Of a stretch of 64,000 nt of DNA, positions 11,509 through 22,693 are shown in pieces. The stretch is from positions 21,878,001-21,942,000 of the forward strand of contig OY776130.1 of NCBI GenBank assembly GCA_963675135.1. The letters are read 5' to 3'. The notes under the pieces are model-generated. The model saw only the letters and a program-made list of their open reading frames with translations. It did no database searches and was not told the DNA's origin. Every line of letters begins with the position of its first letter. The stretch's first letter is position 1. The DNA is from Galeopsis tetrahit (lineage: Eukaryota > Streptophyta > Magnoliopsida > Lamiales > Lamiaceae). The position numbers and the translations under genes were made by a program.

Positions 11509-12443
11509 CGCAAGAGACGAGGTATAAAGAGGAGACAGCAAGCAGAGCTTCTTCTTCGGAGAAACCTTATTCAAACAATTCAGGAAGACACCTCTCCTCA
11601 ATTTTCTCACAGGCTCTCCATTGAAGTTCCGTCCAAACTTCTCCCTCCTATAAGAGAGGAAGTAGAAGCGAAGAAATTCAACAGGAGCTCATTAGAAGCT
11701 ACATCCCATCTAATGAATAAGACAGTTTATGCCAGTGGAAAGTCATCTAGGCAACACAACTTCATATGGCTAAGAAGGTTCCACATGGTAAAGGGAGGAA
11801 CAAAAGCACGACTCAGAAATATAGAAGTCACAGCAAGTTATCAGTCATCAGAAGGATCAGTTGATTCAGAAGACGCAGCTAATTCAGAACTTAGCCAGCT
11901 GATCCAGAAGATTCAGCTGATCCAGAACTCAGCTAATCCAGAAGACTCAGTTGTCCAGCATACTCAGACTCAACTGATCAGAAGACCCAGCTGACTACTT
12001 GAAATGCTCATTCTAGATTTAATTCTGAGTGTATGTATGGAAAGTTCATGTATAAGGAATGTATGATAAATACATATGTTAAAACGGCCTTAATTGATTG
12101 AAGAATTGCAGTAATTATCAAATTAAGTCTCAACGGCTATTTTTGGTAATGACATAAATTGACCTCAATTGCAAAACTCTTGGACCAATCAATTTAAGAC
12201 ACATATTTGATTGGGCCAGCAATTTAAATTTGATGGGCTGAAGGTGAAAGGTCCCGCCTCGATTCTTACCCTTCCTAAACCCTAATCTGAGTCGTTGGAA
12301 CAAAGTAATCCACACCCCTCATTCCGAAAATTTTGAGAGTATATATAAGTCACGTAGCTCTCCTTTTTTAACCCTTCGCTCTCAAAATTTTCGATTTCCA
12401 TACTGAACCATACCTACAAAGTTTTTCTTTTCAAACACTCATA

Positions 12444-15400
12444 ATGGGAATTATCAAGATCTACGATGACAAGACCAAGATCACTGGAACTCTTGATACT
12501 GCTAAATGGTCAAAAGTTCACAAAATCTTCACGGAGAATGCTCTGTTTTTAAAGGACGACACACAGAAGGTAACAAAGAAATTCTTCTTCGCTGCATAAA
12601 CTTAAATCTTCACGATTTTCTCAGAGCAGCACCTTCTAATGTGTATGAGGAGGAAGTGCTAGTGTTTTATACAAAAGCAGTGTTTAGGGGTTCTTTTGTG
12701 GAAGGCTATGTTGGTGATCATAGAGTAAATATCAGCAGGGAAGTGCTTAGGGATTTATTTGACCTTCCAAGTGGGAAAATCAATATATCTACGTATATAA
12801 TGGATAGGGAGAAAAAAAATACATTGAGCTATTTACTAGAGGCGGGATTAAGGCTAAGGATGCTTCTGGCGTACGGAAACCAGATTTGGAAGAGAAGTTT
12901 CAAACCTTGCTGGATATAGCAAGCAAGATGCTTCTAGGAAACACTTTCAGTCACGATGCAGTTTCAACGATGAAAATACGAGTTATAGCTGCAATCTGGC
13001 ATCAGATTGATGGAGACTGGCAAGGATTCTTCATGGAAAGACTAGGTCTAGAGGCAAAGAAAGTTACTCTAGATGTGAAGAAGAAAGAATGGGTAGTAAC
13101 TGCTATTGTCAGTTTTGTTAACAAACTGAGTATTATTCTACCTGAACTTCTCAAAATGGTATCAGAAGAAAGAAGCCCTTGCAGAGGCAGCAAGGCTGAA
13201 AAGAAAAGGTAAATTGAGGCAGCTGAGGCTGAGGCAGCTGACCCAGAGGCAAATGAGGAGGAACTTTTTCAAGAAAAGTCTGAGTCAACTGACGAGCAAG
13301 AGAAACAGAAGACCAAGGACAAAGCCCCTTCTGGCTGAAGACGATGATGATGATCAGACTCTAGCCCAAAGAAGGATACTGATCAAATCAGGTCTCATAA
13401 CACCGTCAAACTCAGATGCAACCCCTACTGCATCGCCTCTGAAAAAGGCAAGAATTTCAAAATTCTCTACTTCAATTTCTCCTTCAAAACTCTCTACTCG
13501 TCTGAAGGGAAAGAAACCCAGATCCAATCTTACAAAGAAAACCAAACTTTCCAAACCAATGGACATTGCACCCATCTCGGCCATGAACCCTTCTGAACCA
13601 ATCTCAGACTTAAACCCTGCTGATCCCATTAACCCTTCTGACCTCATAAACCCAACTGCCCTAACATCTGTTGATACTCACACAGCAGATGAAACAATCC
13701 AGAAAACCTTATCTCCTGAACCCAAGGACACCTCTATCCTAGAAGAGTCAGCTTCAGCAGACCCAGCTGAGACTCAAACCACTTTCAAGATGGTTAACTA
13801 TCCCATCTGTACCAAAGAAAGGCTGATTCGAATGAAGATAGCAAACATGCTGAAAACCTCAGCGCCTGGAGTAGATGAGAGTTCGATTCAATTTGAACAA
13901 GTACTTCGAGTATGTACTTGGATCGAACTCAGAAGAGATGGTGTAGATAATCACATTGAGGTTGTGGAAGGAATGGGAGAGTTAGCACACTTCCTTGATT
14001 GGAAATGGAGCAAAAAGAGATTGCTCAAGTCAAGACCTTCACAGAACTGTTGTCCGACGACGCACTGGCCAAAGTGTGTGATAAGATCCTTGGTTTCACA
14101 CCTATCTCACACTCACAGACAATTGTTGAGGATTCAACAGTTCCAGCTTCAGAAGGCATCTTAGTCTCTGAAACCTTGGACCAAACTCAGACCCAGTTGG
14201 AGACAGTTGAGACTGTGCTGGACAATGAGTTGGTTCTTACGACCGATCCAACAAGTCAGATGCCTGAAATGGTATCAGCTGAGCCATCACAACCCCAGGT
14301 CTCAGTGGCTCAGGGACTCCAGAGTTTGGATTAGTCAGCTGATTCAGCTGAGTTAGTCGCCACTGAGAAAGAAGTATTGAAGATTCCAGCCTACTTCAAG
14401 ACTAGAAATGAATTTAAGCATTTCATTTTACGGCCAATCCACAAGGATAAGAGTCTATTCACTTGCTTGGTGGGCGTCACGACTACCTTTCTTGATGAAG
14501 GTCATCTAACAACAGAAGAAAGAGGACTTGCATTAGTGGAATACAAACCAAGTCCATTCCAGATGACTTCAAGGCACAGTTCAGGTAACACTTCTCTACC
14601 ACACTCTTCCATTGATATAAGAGCAGATGTGTGTGCCCAGGTGAAAGAAGCAATAGATTCACACTTTGAGAAAGGGCTGGGATTGCAACTGGCAAGATAT
14701 ATTGATCAAGCAGAGGAATTTACTCATCAATCAAATACATGACATTGATGATACCTTTGGAGATGCGATGCAAAGCCAAATAGATGAGTACCTCACAAAA
14801 GAAATCAAGAAGGCACAAATCCCAAATGTTTACTGAAGCATACACCAATGAGCTTACCAGAATGGAGAACGTCCACAAATCAAAACTTGAGGATGCTGAA
14901 TCAAGGGCTGAACAAGGTCAATCCCTACTCAAGAAAGCAGCAGAGGAAAATGAAATGCTCTTAACACAGCTGAAGGAAACAACTGACAAACTAGCCCTCC
15001 AAACTAATCAACTTGAGAAGATAACGAGCTCAACTTCACATGTTGATGTCTTGGAGCACAGCATAACACAATTGACCCATGTCAGCAGGGTCAATGCCAT
15101 GTCTCTCAAACAAACTCTTCATGTTGAGATTTTGAATGTTATAAAGCCATTTGCATCCGCCCTTGCTGAAGCCAAAAAGTGGGAAGATATATTGATAAAG
15201 GCATTGGAGAAGTCTACAGCTCAACAAGCTGAGCTAGTAGTAGCACAAGATGATCTTATTGATACCCTAAGTGATCTGAAGAGCAAAATCAAGAACAGAA
15301 AGGGTAAGGAAATTGCCCAAGAAGGAACTCAGGATCAGACTACTACTACAGAAGAGATCAAGATCACAAAAAGGAAAGAAATTGTCACTGTTGCAGAAGA

Positions 15401-16023
15401 CCACTCCATCTAGAAGAGTTATAAGGAAAAGAAAAGCAGCTGAGGCAACTGAGACCACAGTTGAGCCTACTGCAGAAGAAAAAGAGGCTCAATAGCTGAA
15501 GAAAAGGAAGCTGCAAGAAGCTCAAGAACTCAAGCAGAAGAAATTGAATGATGTTAAGGCTGTCAAGAACAAATTTGAAAGAAAACTGGCCAAAATTAGG
15601 AAGGCACTACAAGAGAAGGAACAAGAAGAAAGCATCAATATTTGTAACAACACATATGTGGATCTGCTAGTACTCCCAGACAAGCTGCCAAGATGGTATC
15701 CCTTGAAAAAGAAATGGCAGCTAGCTCATCACATTGTCAGAAAATTTGGGCCTCTTTCTACTCATGAATAAGAGCTACTTCAGTTCACTCAATTCATGGA
15801 AATTGAAGATGAAGAACTCTGGACAAAAGCCTTGAAGACAGCTAAGGCTCTAGGTTACAGAATCCTGACTCCAGAAGAACCTGTATGGAATCCTCCAAAA
15901 CTGTAATCTGGAAGAGTAGACATGGCCGAAGTCAAGAAGATCTTTGAGAAGATCATAGCTGAAGAAAATGTTACAGACCTAGAGCACATGAAAGGAATTC
16001 GCACTCGTCTGTACCTCGCCTAA
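12444..16023 (+). pseudogene. Element E: decayed ORF2
   Basis: This follows the same plan as A-family ORF2. An N-terminal globular part (12506-13200) carries the patterns EEEVLVFY and QTLLDIASKMLL. Next come a low-complexity middle, a second conserved block with CTKERLIRMKIAN and VLRVCTWIELRRDG (about 13800-13960), a coiled coil (about 14850-15300) and a conserved C-terminal part (about 15550-16020). The frame is broken by frameshifts near 12535, 12885, 14000, 14720 and 15300 and by stops at 13210-13212, 13336-13338, 14332-14334, 15493-15495, 15769-15771 and 15904-15906. ATG 12444 is chosen because it stands where A1 and A2 ORF2 start. The protein's role is unknown. Confidence 0.82.
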
Positions 16024-16118
16024 CGCATCTGAAGACCTGATGAAGACTACTCAAAAAGACCAAATGAACGAAAACTTGTAATCTATAATTTCCACAAATT
16101 ATATATACAAGTGGTATT
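16024..16118 (+). other. E 3' untranslated remnant, interrupted by C
   Basis: This is a short AT-rich stretch after the ORF2 stop. The polypurine tract and 3' LTR of E are not in the window. The last five bases, GTATT, should be the left target duplication of C; the right copy lies outside. Confidence 0.6.
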
Positions 16119-16968
16119 TGAAAGTGTGCTGTATATGAAGTGTTTAAGTTTAATAGAATAATGTTGTACTAAATGTTGTGACAATTGATACAACACTGAC
16201 TCTAACAGAATATCAGAAATTATGATTCACACAGCGGAAGACTTGAAACACTAAAAACAAACGTGACACAATGGAAATAATTTTTAACATAGATTTTATA
16301 AATAAAAATCTATGCTAGCCTTACGGCGAAATTCAATACTTATCTTCAAGTACAAATGTTGTGTGAAATGTTACAGCATTAACATTCACAACAGAAACTA
16401 CAAACGAGGCAGGTGCCTTGTTCTAAAAACGAACTAAGTGTATAAGGTATACACTGTCGAAATGCCTAGTCTATCTAATGATTACACTCTCAATAGATAA
16501 GAAGACACACAGCCATACGGGTGGGATACTTCGTATGATCTAAAAGGTAAAACTACTGGCCACAATTCCTAACAGGGATAAACGCTCGGTCTAGGAAATT
16601 GATCGAATAGAGTACACTGATTTGAGAAGCCTTCCATCGGTATTTATAGTAGTGGGGTGCTGATTCTAGAGGCTTCCACAATGAGATCCAATTTTTTAGG
16701 AACTCAACTTCCATGATCTTTCTAGATCCTTCTTGAATGCTCCAGGTCGTTCTAAATGGTTCCAGGCCGTTCTAGCATGTTCTTCAATGTTCTGGAATCT
16801 TCCAGGTTCCAGATCCTTGTAGAAGCTTCTAGATCCTGCCAGAAATGCGACAACATTCAGATCAACATTTAATGTAGCATTTCAGAAAAGACTTAGAAAA
16901 AATCTCGGAAGGTCAAATTAAGATGTTGTTGATAATGTTAAGGCATTTAAGGATTAACAACATCTACA
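16119..16968 (-). repeat. Element C: 3' LTR (850 bp)
   Basis: The + strand runs from TGAAAGTGTGCTGTATATG to ACATCTACA, so the ends are TG...CA on either strand. The first 246 bases match 63755-64000 with a single difference. The polypurine tract to the right and the PBS beside the other copy fix the orientation. Confidence 0.93.
16641..16648 (-). promoter_or_regulatory. TATA box in the C LTR
   Basis: TATTTATA on the + strand is TATAAATA on the sense strand, about 320 bp from the U3 end. Confidence 0.5.
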
Positions 16969-16980
16969 ATCTCCCCCAAT
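16969..16980 (-). other. C polypurine tract
   Basis: The reverse complement reads ATTGGGGGAGAT directly before the LTR. It differs from the A/B tract CAAAAAGGGGGAAAT. Confidence 0.8.
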
Positions 16981-17340
16981 TTGACCTTTCGACTATAACA
17001 CACCTGATGCACATATATTTCTATACATACTCAGTATTATGTACTTAGTTGTAACCGTTGTACTAGTCAAGACAATACCTGTTGTAACCGTTGGATCAAA
17101 TCGTATGAAGATCAAGGATAATTTTACAATGATCTGTGCCATAAGATCAAGATAAATTTTATCCAAAATAGAACAAGTATAAACACTACACTTATTCACA
17201 ACATAAGTAACTTTACTAAGATCATAAGTTAAACTGGAAGAAATTAACTTAGAATCTAAGTAAGACACAAAAAAAACAAACATCAGAGCAAAAAATAATA
17301 AAAAAAAATATAAACAAAACAGAAACTAACACTATACAAC
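16981..17340 (-). other. C 3' untranslated region, distal part
   Basis: This is AT-rich and non-coding. It continues at 28433 on the far side of A1. The last five bases, ACAAC (17336-17340), are the left target duplication of A1. Confidence 0.75.
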
Positions 17341-17505
17341 TGTTGGGATATGAATCCTAGACAAGTCCTAAAAGATAAAAGATAAGATGAAGTTTTGATA
17401 AGCCAAAAGTAGATTGAATATTTTCTAAGTGTTGACTGATCTAGTCTAGTTGAGTTGAGTCATCTTGTACCAGACCAGTAGAGTTCACATGTAAAGAATG
17501 AAGTA
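17341..17505 (+). repeat. A1 left outer LTR piece (LTR bases 1-165, + sense)
   Basis: It begins with the LTR terminus and ends in GAAGTA at the junction. It is a perfect inverted repeat of 18001-18165, identical over 165 bp. Confidence 0.9.
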
Positions 17506-18165
17506 TTTATAACTTTCAATCTTCAAGAACTTTGTAAGTTGTAACCAACTTTTCTTGATAACTACCTTCAACTGAATCTTCTTATCTATCCACGCGTTTC
17601 TGTTATAAATTAGTTATTCCATAACTAACTTCTACCCTTATCTTTGTACGCGCTTCATTTAGATTTATAACTTCGACTTTTAGTAACTCTCGTTGACTTG
17701 TCTTGAGTAGACTTGTATGTACTTGTCTTGTCTTGTAGTCCATCTTATCTTGAGTAGTAGACTTCAACTCTTCTGGTCTAGTCTTCCTTCTTCAATCAGT
17801 AGACTATACTAAACTTATCAAGACTATTACATTACATTAAGCTTTCATAATACAAGCTTAGTCAACTTAGAAACTATACAATCAATCTAATCTATTACAT
17901 ATAAAAAACATGAGCTCTATACAATATTTCAATAGCTCAGTAACATACTTAAACAAATATGAAACACATATGAAGTATACACAATATACGAATTTATAAG
18001 TACTTCATTCTTTACATGTGAACTCTACTGGTCTGGTACAAGATGACTCAACTCAACTAGACTAGATCAGTCAACACTTAGAAAATATTCAATCTACTTT
18101 TGGCTTATCAAAACTTCATCTTATCTTTTATCTTTTAGGACTTGTCTAGGATTCATATCCCAACA
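17500..18165 (-). repeat. A1 inner LTR piece (U3 bases 1 to about 666, - sense)
   Basis: In reverse complement this is the first half of the A-family LTR, from its terminus at 18165 to just past the TATA box. The join to the outer piece is at GAAGTA (17500-17505), a microhomology shared by LTR positions 160-165 and the reverse complement of 661-666. The R and U5 parts are missing on this side. Confidence 0.88.
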
Positions 18166-18180
18166 ATTTCCCCCTTTTTG
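18166..18180 (-). other. A1 polypurine tract
   Basis: The reverse complement reads CAAAAAGGGGGAAAT directly before the inner LTR piece. Confidence 0.85.
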
Positions 18181-18354
18181 ATGAAGCCAAAACTACTTGA
18201 ATCTTTTCTCATAAGTAGACTAGTTAAGTAGTTACCTTGTCTATTAGTCATCAAAATAGTATTTATCTTTCATTCATTCAAAATAGATCAGTAGATTACA
18301 CATACTTCAAAATATAATCATAAAAAAAAACTATCAAATAAGAATGTAAATCAA
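18181..18354 (-). other. A1 3' untranslated region
   Basis: This is a short AT-rich stretch between the ORF2 stop and the polypurine tract, without coding signal. Confidence 0.7.
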
Positions 18355-21300
18355 CTAGTCCGAAAGAGTACCTCCTTCTAGATTTGGAACTTGAAATGCA
18401 TCTAGGAGTCTCCTATGTATCAGACTAATATGACCATCATCTTCAATCTTCTCTTTATCCAGTAGTTGTTCTTCGAACTTCTTGATCTGATTCATATCAA
18501 CTCTTTTACCTGAACTTGTCATAGGACATTTCCATGTAGGAAATTCAGGAACAAGAATATTGAAATTAGCTCCAGCCGATATCCTTAGGATAAGATGCCA
18601 TAACTTCCTGTGTTGACCTTCCATGAACCTGTCAAACAGTGAGTAAAGCTCATCTTGATTCTCAGCATCACCAAACTTCCTAATTATCCAATGATCAAGT
18701 TCCCATTGATTCTTCACTTCTATCCATTCAGCTCTGTGCTCATTATCAATGAAGTGATCAATGAACTTGTCTTCCATCAGATCTTCATCAGCTTTCAATT
18801 TCTGCAGTCTTTCAATATGCTTGACAATCTTCTTCTTGCTAGCATAGTGAATCTCATCATCATTAATCCTTTGCTTCTTCTCAACAATTGCAGCAGCAGT
18901 AGCATCTTCAACATTCAACTTCCTCTTAGTTCGTCTTCTAGTCTGAATCTCAGCTTCTGGAGACGCAGCTTCTTTGCCTTTGATCAATTTCAGCTCTTCT
19001 GATCTAACCTTCTCAAGTTCACTTGTCTTGATCAACTTTCCTCTTTTAGACCTTTTGAACTCTTGAATGGTTTCAGCTGCCTCCTTAGCTTCTGGTTCAT
19101 CAGACTTCTCAATAATACTTTGCTCTTCCCCCTTTTTGGCTTCATCTGCCTTAAGAGTGAAAAGACTAGTAAAGCGAGTCATTTCTTCCTTAACAGCTTC
19201 CTTCATAGCTTCAGTAGCTAACTGAACTTGAGTCTGAATCGTCTTCTCATCAACCATCTTGTTTAGACGATCAGTAGTCAGCTCTAGCTTTTGAGAAGTT
19301 GAAGTAAGTTCATTCTTGAAATGCATAGCTGTCTGTTGAAGTAGAGTGTTTTGAGCATTTAAATCATGTAAAATAGCTTGAGAACGCACCAACTGATCTT
19401 GTGCTTCTCTTCTCTGTTCATCCGCAATCGAAATCTTAACTCTGTAGAGTCTTTCCATCTTACTCGACTCTTCTGCCAATGAACGAGCAAACGAAATATA
19501 CTTCTTTTCAGCCAAATCTATTTGTTTCTTCAGAAAGCTTTCAACTTCAGCAAACACCACATCTCTGATAGTGGAGTCCAACTTGTTAACTTCACCAACC
19601 AACAAATCTCTGGCGTTGTCAACAATCGACTGATTCTGCTCCATCAGCGTTGATTTCAGCTTTGAGTCCAAAAGATTATCAATAGATGATTGAACAACAT
19701 CCACCAAATCTTTCTTCAATCCGTCTAAGAATCCTTCAGGAATGATTTGAACAGATGACTGAGTCGTCTTTTGCACTTTCTCAACGAGTTCATCTTCATT
19801 GAACATCTCAGCATCCATAAAGTCATCATCTTCTTTACCAAACTGAAAAGAATTTGAACTTCCAGAACATTCAGCTCCATCTTCTGATCCATCCTCTATT
19901 TCCAAAATAGGTTCTGAAGTCTGTACTTTCAACTCGGCTTCTTCAGGCTTGATCTCGTCTTCCACCAGATCAGTCTGGGTTCCGACATCAAACGAGAATT
20001 CATCTTCAAGGATACCATCAGGAATGTTCAACAGCTTCTTGACTAAGTTAACCAGGGCCTTGCGCGGAAATAGTTCGGAGTGATCCTTAACTCCACTATG
20101 TTCTTTCTGTTCCATCTCCCAATCCATGAAATTGGAGATACCGCCTTTGCCTTGGATAACTTCAAACAGATCATCAGTAGACGACTTCTTCAAAGCGAAC
20201 CACGTGCAGACTCTGACAAGCTTCTCAAACTGTTCCGAAGCCGTGTCGATGTCAAGAGTCGAGAGCTGCTTCTTCAGATTCCTAGAAACTCGAGCACGCA
20301 CCCTCTTCTCTCGAAGACACATAGGATAGTAGAATAGGGATTCAAATCTAACCTCAGACGGGTCCTGAGTAGATGGGGTCTCTAACTCAGCTGTTGCAGT
20401 GGCAACTGGCGTCTTGTCTGAAGTAGATGGGATAGAGGGTTCACCATATTCTGGTGAGGGAGAGGGAGTGAAAGCCATGGTTTCAAGGGGCTTTGATGTG
20501 TCTAGGTCAGGTGTGACAACTGTCTGAGTATCAGTTGTGTCCTTTTTGGGAGTGATTTGGGGTAGGCTTGCTCTCAGCGGATATGCTGGCAATGCCTGAG
20601 AAGTTAAGGGTAAAGGACGAGGCCTAGATCGGTGTGATCTCGCCTTGGTTCGAACAGAGGGGAGAAAGAGAGAGGGAATTGACAAAGATTTAGATGAAGA
20701 ACCAACCTGGTAAGTCATCTCTTCTGGTGGAGGTGGAGTACCAATCCTCACAAGTCGAAGGACTTGAGTCTCCTTCTCTTCATCATCCTTCTTGATAACA
20801 TCAGCTTCCTTGTCAGAGTGAGTCTGTTCAGAATCATCTCCACTCGACTCAGCTTTTGCAGGAGCCTCTGTCTCTTCCTCATCGGACTCATCTTCAGAAG
20901 AACTAGATGAGTTGCCATATGGTAAGACATCCGAGTCCTCAATCTGAACACGTCTCGGGGCAGCTGGCCTAGCAGCAGCTTGCTTCCTTGCAGACACCTT
21001 CTTCAAGTAGAATTTTAGTGGATGGAAGGGCTTCCCTTGACTCCAATTCGACTTGTTGGGCAGTAGACGAGGGAATAAAATGCTTAATTTGTTTCCATAT
21101 CCAACAGCTGTAGACACCACCCAATTGCGAGTGTGGTCATCTACTCGGACGCTCTTCTCAAAGTACATGATTCGATCTGCAATCAACCTAAACCAATCAC
21201 CTTCAGTGATGCCATCATATATTGCAGCCATGACCCTTGCCTTTGCAAAAGTCACCGAGTCATGCGAGCCAGTGGAACTGAGTAGAATCTTGCTGGCAAT

Positions 21301-21780
21301 ATCCAACAAAGTGCGATACTTGTCTAGAAGATCACCCTTCTTGACTGCAACATATTTTCCATCTTGCTTAGGTTTTAGCTTCCTTCCACAGAAGATGCTC
21401 AAATATCGAACCTCTTGCCCTAGACCATAATTCTCCACATTGATCGTTCCAGTGGGCAGTTTTAGAAATTTGAACAACGCCTCTCGAGTGATTTGCACTC
21501 GATCTTCTCCAATGAATGATTCGAGAATGTCACCTCGCCTAGTGACATTGGCATAGAATTCGAGCACTTCTTCCTCCAATACGACTTGAGGGAAGGCTTC
21601 TAAGTAGGGCTTCAGACCACATCTTGTGCATTTGGTCAGAATCTCCTCATTCTCAGCTGTGTGTTGGCCTTTGAAGAACACAGAAGGTTCAACATTCACC
21701 TTGTTATCAGCAATGTATCGTCCTAGATCAAATGTGACGTGCATGTTTGATCTAATGTCGAAAATCGAACGAGTAGACAT
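18355..21780 (-). CDS. A1 ORF2: extra protein downstream of pol (1141 aa), intact
   Basis: The function is unknown; it holds the position called env-like in SIRE elements, but I see no convincing signal peptide or transmembrane segment. The start ATG at 21778-21780 gives MSTRSIFDIRSN, matching A2 (MSIRSIFDVRTN); an open extension upstream has only GTG. Residues about 30-240 form a globular region with EEEVLEFYANV, KFLKLPTG, TLLDIASKILL and ARVMAAIYDG. A Ser/Glu/Asp-rich part (about 270-480) and a second conserved block with VRVCTWFALKKSS near 555-565 follow. Then come a long coiled coil (about 700-950), basic patches and a conserved Trp-rich tail (about 1040-1141). An internal polypurine-tract copy lies at 19131-19143. 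This is the only unbroken A/B/E-type ORF2 in the window. Confidence 0.85.
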   Translation of the reverse strand: MSTRSIFDIRSNMHVTFDLGRYIADNKVNVEPSVFFKGQHTAENEEILTKCTRCGLKPYLEAFPQVVLEEEVLEFYANVTRRGDILESFIGEDRVQITREALFKFLKLPTGTINVENYGLGQEVRYLSIFCGRKLKPKQDGKYVAVKKGDLLDKYRTLLDIASKILLSSTGSHDSVTFAKARVMAAIYDGITEGDWFRLIADRIMYFEKSVRVDDHTRNWVVSTAVGYGNKLSILFPRLLPNKSNWSQGKPFHPLKFYLKKVSARKQAAARPAAPRRVQIEDSDVLPYGNSSSSSEDESDEEETEAPAKAESSGDDSEQTHSDKEADVIKKDDEEKETQVLRLVRIGTPPPPEEMTYQVGSSSKSLSIPSLFLPSVRTKARSHRSRPRPLPLTSQALPAYPLRASLPQITPKKDTTDTQTVVTPDLDTSKPLETMAFTPSPSPEYGEPSIPSTSDKTPVATATAELETPSTQDPSEVRFESLFYYPMCLREKRVRARVSRNLKKQLSTLDIDTASEQFEKLVRVCTWFALKKSSTDDLFEVIQGKGGISNFMDWEMEQKEHSGVKDHSELFPRKALVNLVKKLLNIPDGILEDEFSFDVGTQTDLVEDEIKPEEAELKVQTSEPILEIEDGSEDGAECSGSSNSFQFGKEDDDFMDAEMFNEDELVEKVQKTTQSSVQIIPEGFLDGLKKDLVDVVQSSIDNLLDSKLKSTLMEQNQSIVDNARDLLVGEVNKLDSTIRDVVFAEVESFLKKQIDLAEKKYISFARSLAEESSKMERLYRVKISIADEQRREAQDQLVRSQAILHDLNAQNTLLQQTAMHFKNELTSTSQKLELTTDRLNKMVDEKTIQTQVQLATEAMKEAVKEEMTRFTSLFTLKADEAKKGEEQSIIEKSDEPEAKEAAETIQEFKRSKRGKLIKTSELEKVRSEELKLIKGKEAASPEAEIQTRRRTKRKLNVEDATAAAIVEKKQRINDDEIHYASKKKIVKHIERLQKLKADEDLMEDKFIDHFIDNEHRAEWIEVKNQWELDHWIIRKFGDAENQDELYSLFDRFMEGQHRKLWHLILRISAGANFNILVPEFPTWKCPMTSSGKRVDMNQIKKFEEQLLDKEKIEDDGHISLIHRRLLDAFQVPNLEGGTLSD
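19131..19143 (-). other. Internal polypurine-tract copy in A1 ORF2
   Basis: The sense strand reads GCC AAA AAG GGG GAA GAG in frame (AKKGEE), sharing CAAAAAGGGGGAA with the terminal tract at 18166-18180, about 1 kb away. Confidence 0.5.
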
Positions 21781-22693
21781 TGTATAATACGAGTAGTTTG
21801 CAGTTAACTTGAGAAATAGCACGAAATCAAATGCTTCAATAGAAGGGTTAAGAACAAAAGACGTGTGAGAGTAATGAAACAGTAAGGCTAGTGAGTGTGG
21901 AAGATGGGTTTTGTTAAAACTGTAACTTGATCCAACGGCCACGATTGAAGGATTAGATCCAACGGTCGAGACCTTTGAGATTCGGTTACGGAATCGAGAA
22001 TATAATGTGATTTGATATTGTAAAATTTGAAATCCGGCTCTATTTACTTAGGACAGGGGAGTGAACTCATCTGACCTAATGTAGTCGAGTTCGAACTGGG
22101 TGTATACACCTCATTAAATGGGAGTGTATAAATCCAATTCTAGGGTTATCAACTTTTAGCATTATCTAATTACAAAAGTACCCTTGATTTGATTGACAAA
22201 ACACTTAACATATATCGATCAATAGAAGCACTTAGCTTGTCTGTTCGAGTCCATCTAGAGCAGACGAGTAGCCTTAAGCTTCACAAGACGAGTAGACTTA
22301 TGAACACCAGTCGAGTTCCCCCTTCGACTGTGCTTGTCTAACTCAATCGTCGAACGTCGTTATGTACCTATCTTACGATTTGCAACGTGTAATTGTAGGT
22401 ACAGGTAGAGTAACATAAATAAGATGAATATCAATCGAGAGCAATGATCAAGGTTTCGAACAAGATGACTGTTTAACACACATAAGAGTCAACGTAAGGA
22501 TATTTAAGAAATCAGAGATTCCCCCTTAATTGTTTATTCCCTTAGTATTACCCTCAGCTTTACCAGCTTCCTCATTGGGTTGTTTGGTCATCTAGTCTAG
22601 CCTTGTATACCTGTCTGTTGGATAAGTAGTCGAGTGCTCTGGTCTAGTGATCTTGTCTCCTCTTATTGATGTACCTGACTTGTTAGTACATAG
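21781..22693 (-). other. A1 spacer between pol and ORF2
   Basis: This is about 0.9 kb, non-coding, and collinear with the A2 spacer at 43768-44661. The reverse complement of 22519-22529 is a purine run, TTAAGGGGGAA, about 165 bp after the pol stop, resembling a polypurine tract. Confidence 0.7.
22519..22529 (-). other. Post-pol purine tract in A1
   Basis: The sense strand reads TTAAGGGGGAA. Copia elements without an extra ORF usually have their polypurine tract at this place, soon after RNase H, so this may be the ancestral tract or a second priming site. Confidence 0.4.

Larger units (their letters stand above)
11038..12443 (+). other. E spacer between pol and ORF2
   Basis: This occupies the same position as the pol-ORF2 spacers of A1 and A2. 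An open frame of 205 codons (11377-11994) is rich in Lys, Arg and Gln, spans a short tandem repeat and resembles nothing I know, so I do not call it a gene. CAGCTGATC-like words recur near 11880-11990. Two pairs of direct repeats are listed separately. Confidence 0.6.

Noticed and set aside
11377..11994. An open frame of 205 codons in the E spacer.
   Set aside because: It is basic and low-complexity, runs across a tandem repeat, and has no counterpart in the A1 or A2 spacers.
18355..21780. Calling ORF2 an envelope gene.
   Set aside because: Only its position resembles env. I see no signal peptide, furin-like site or membrane anchor, but a coiled coil and low-complexity stretches.
21781..21942. 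An N-terminal extension of A1 ORF2 with a hydrophobic stretch that could look like a signal peptide.
   Set aside because: There is no ATG in it, only GTG, and A2 does not conserve the sequence. The first ATG gives the conserved MS[TI]RSIFD start.
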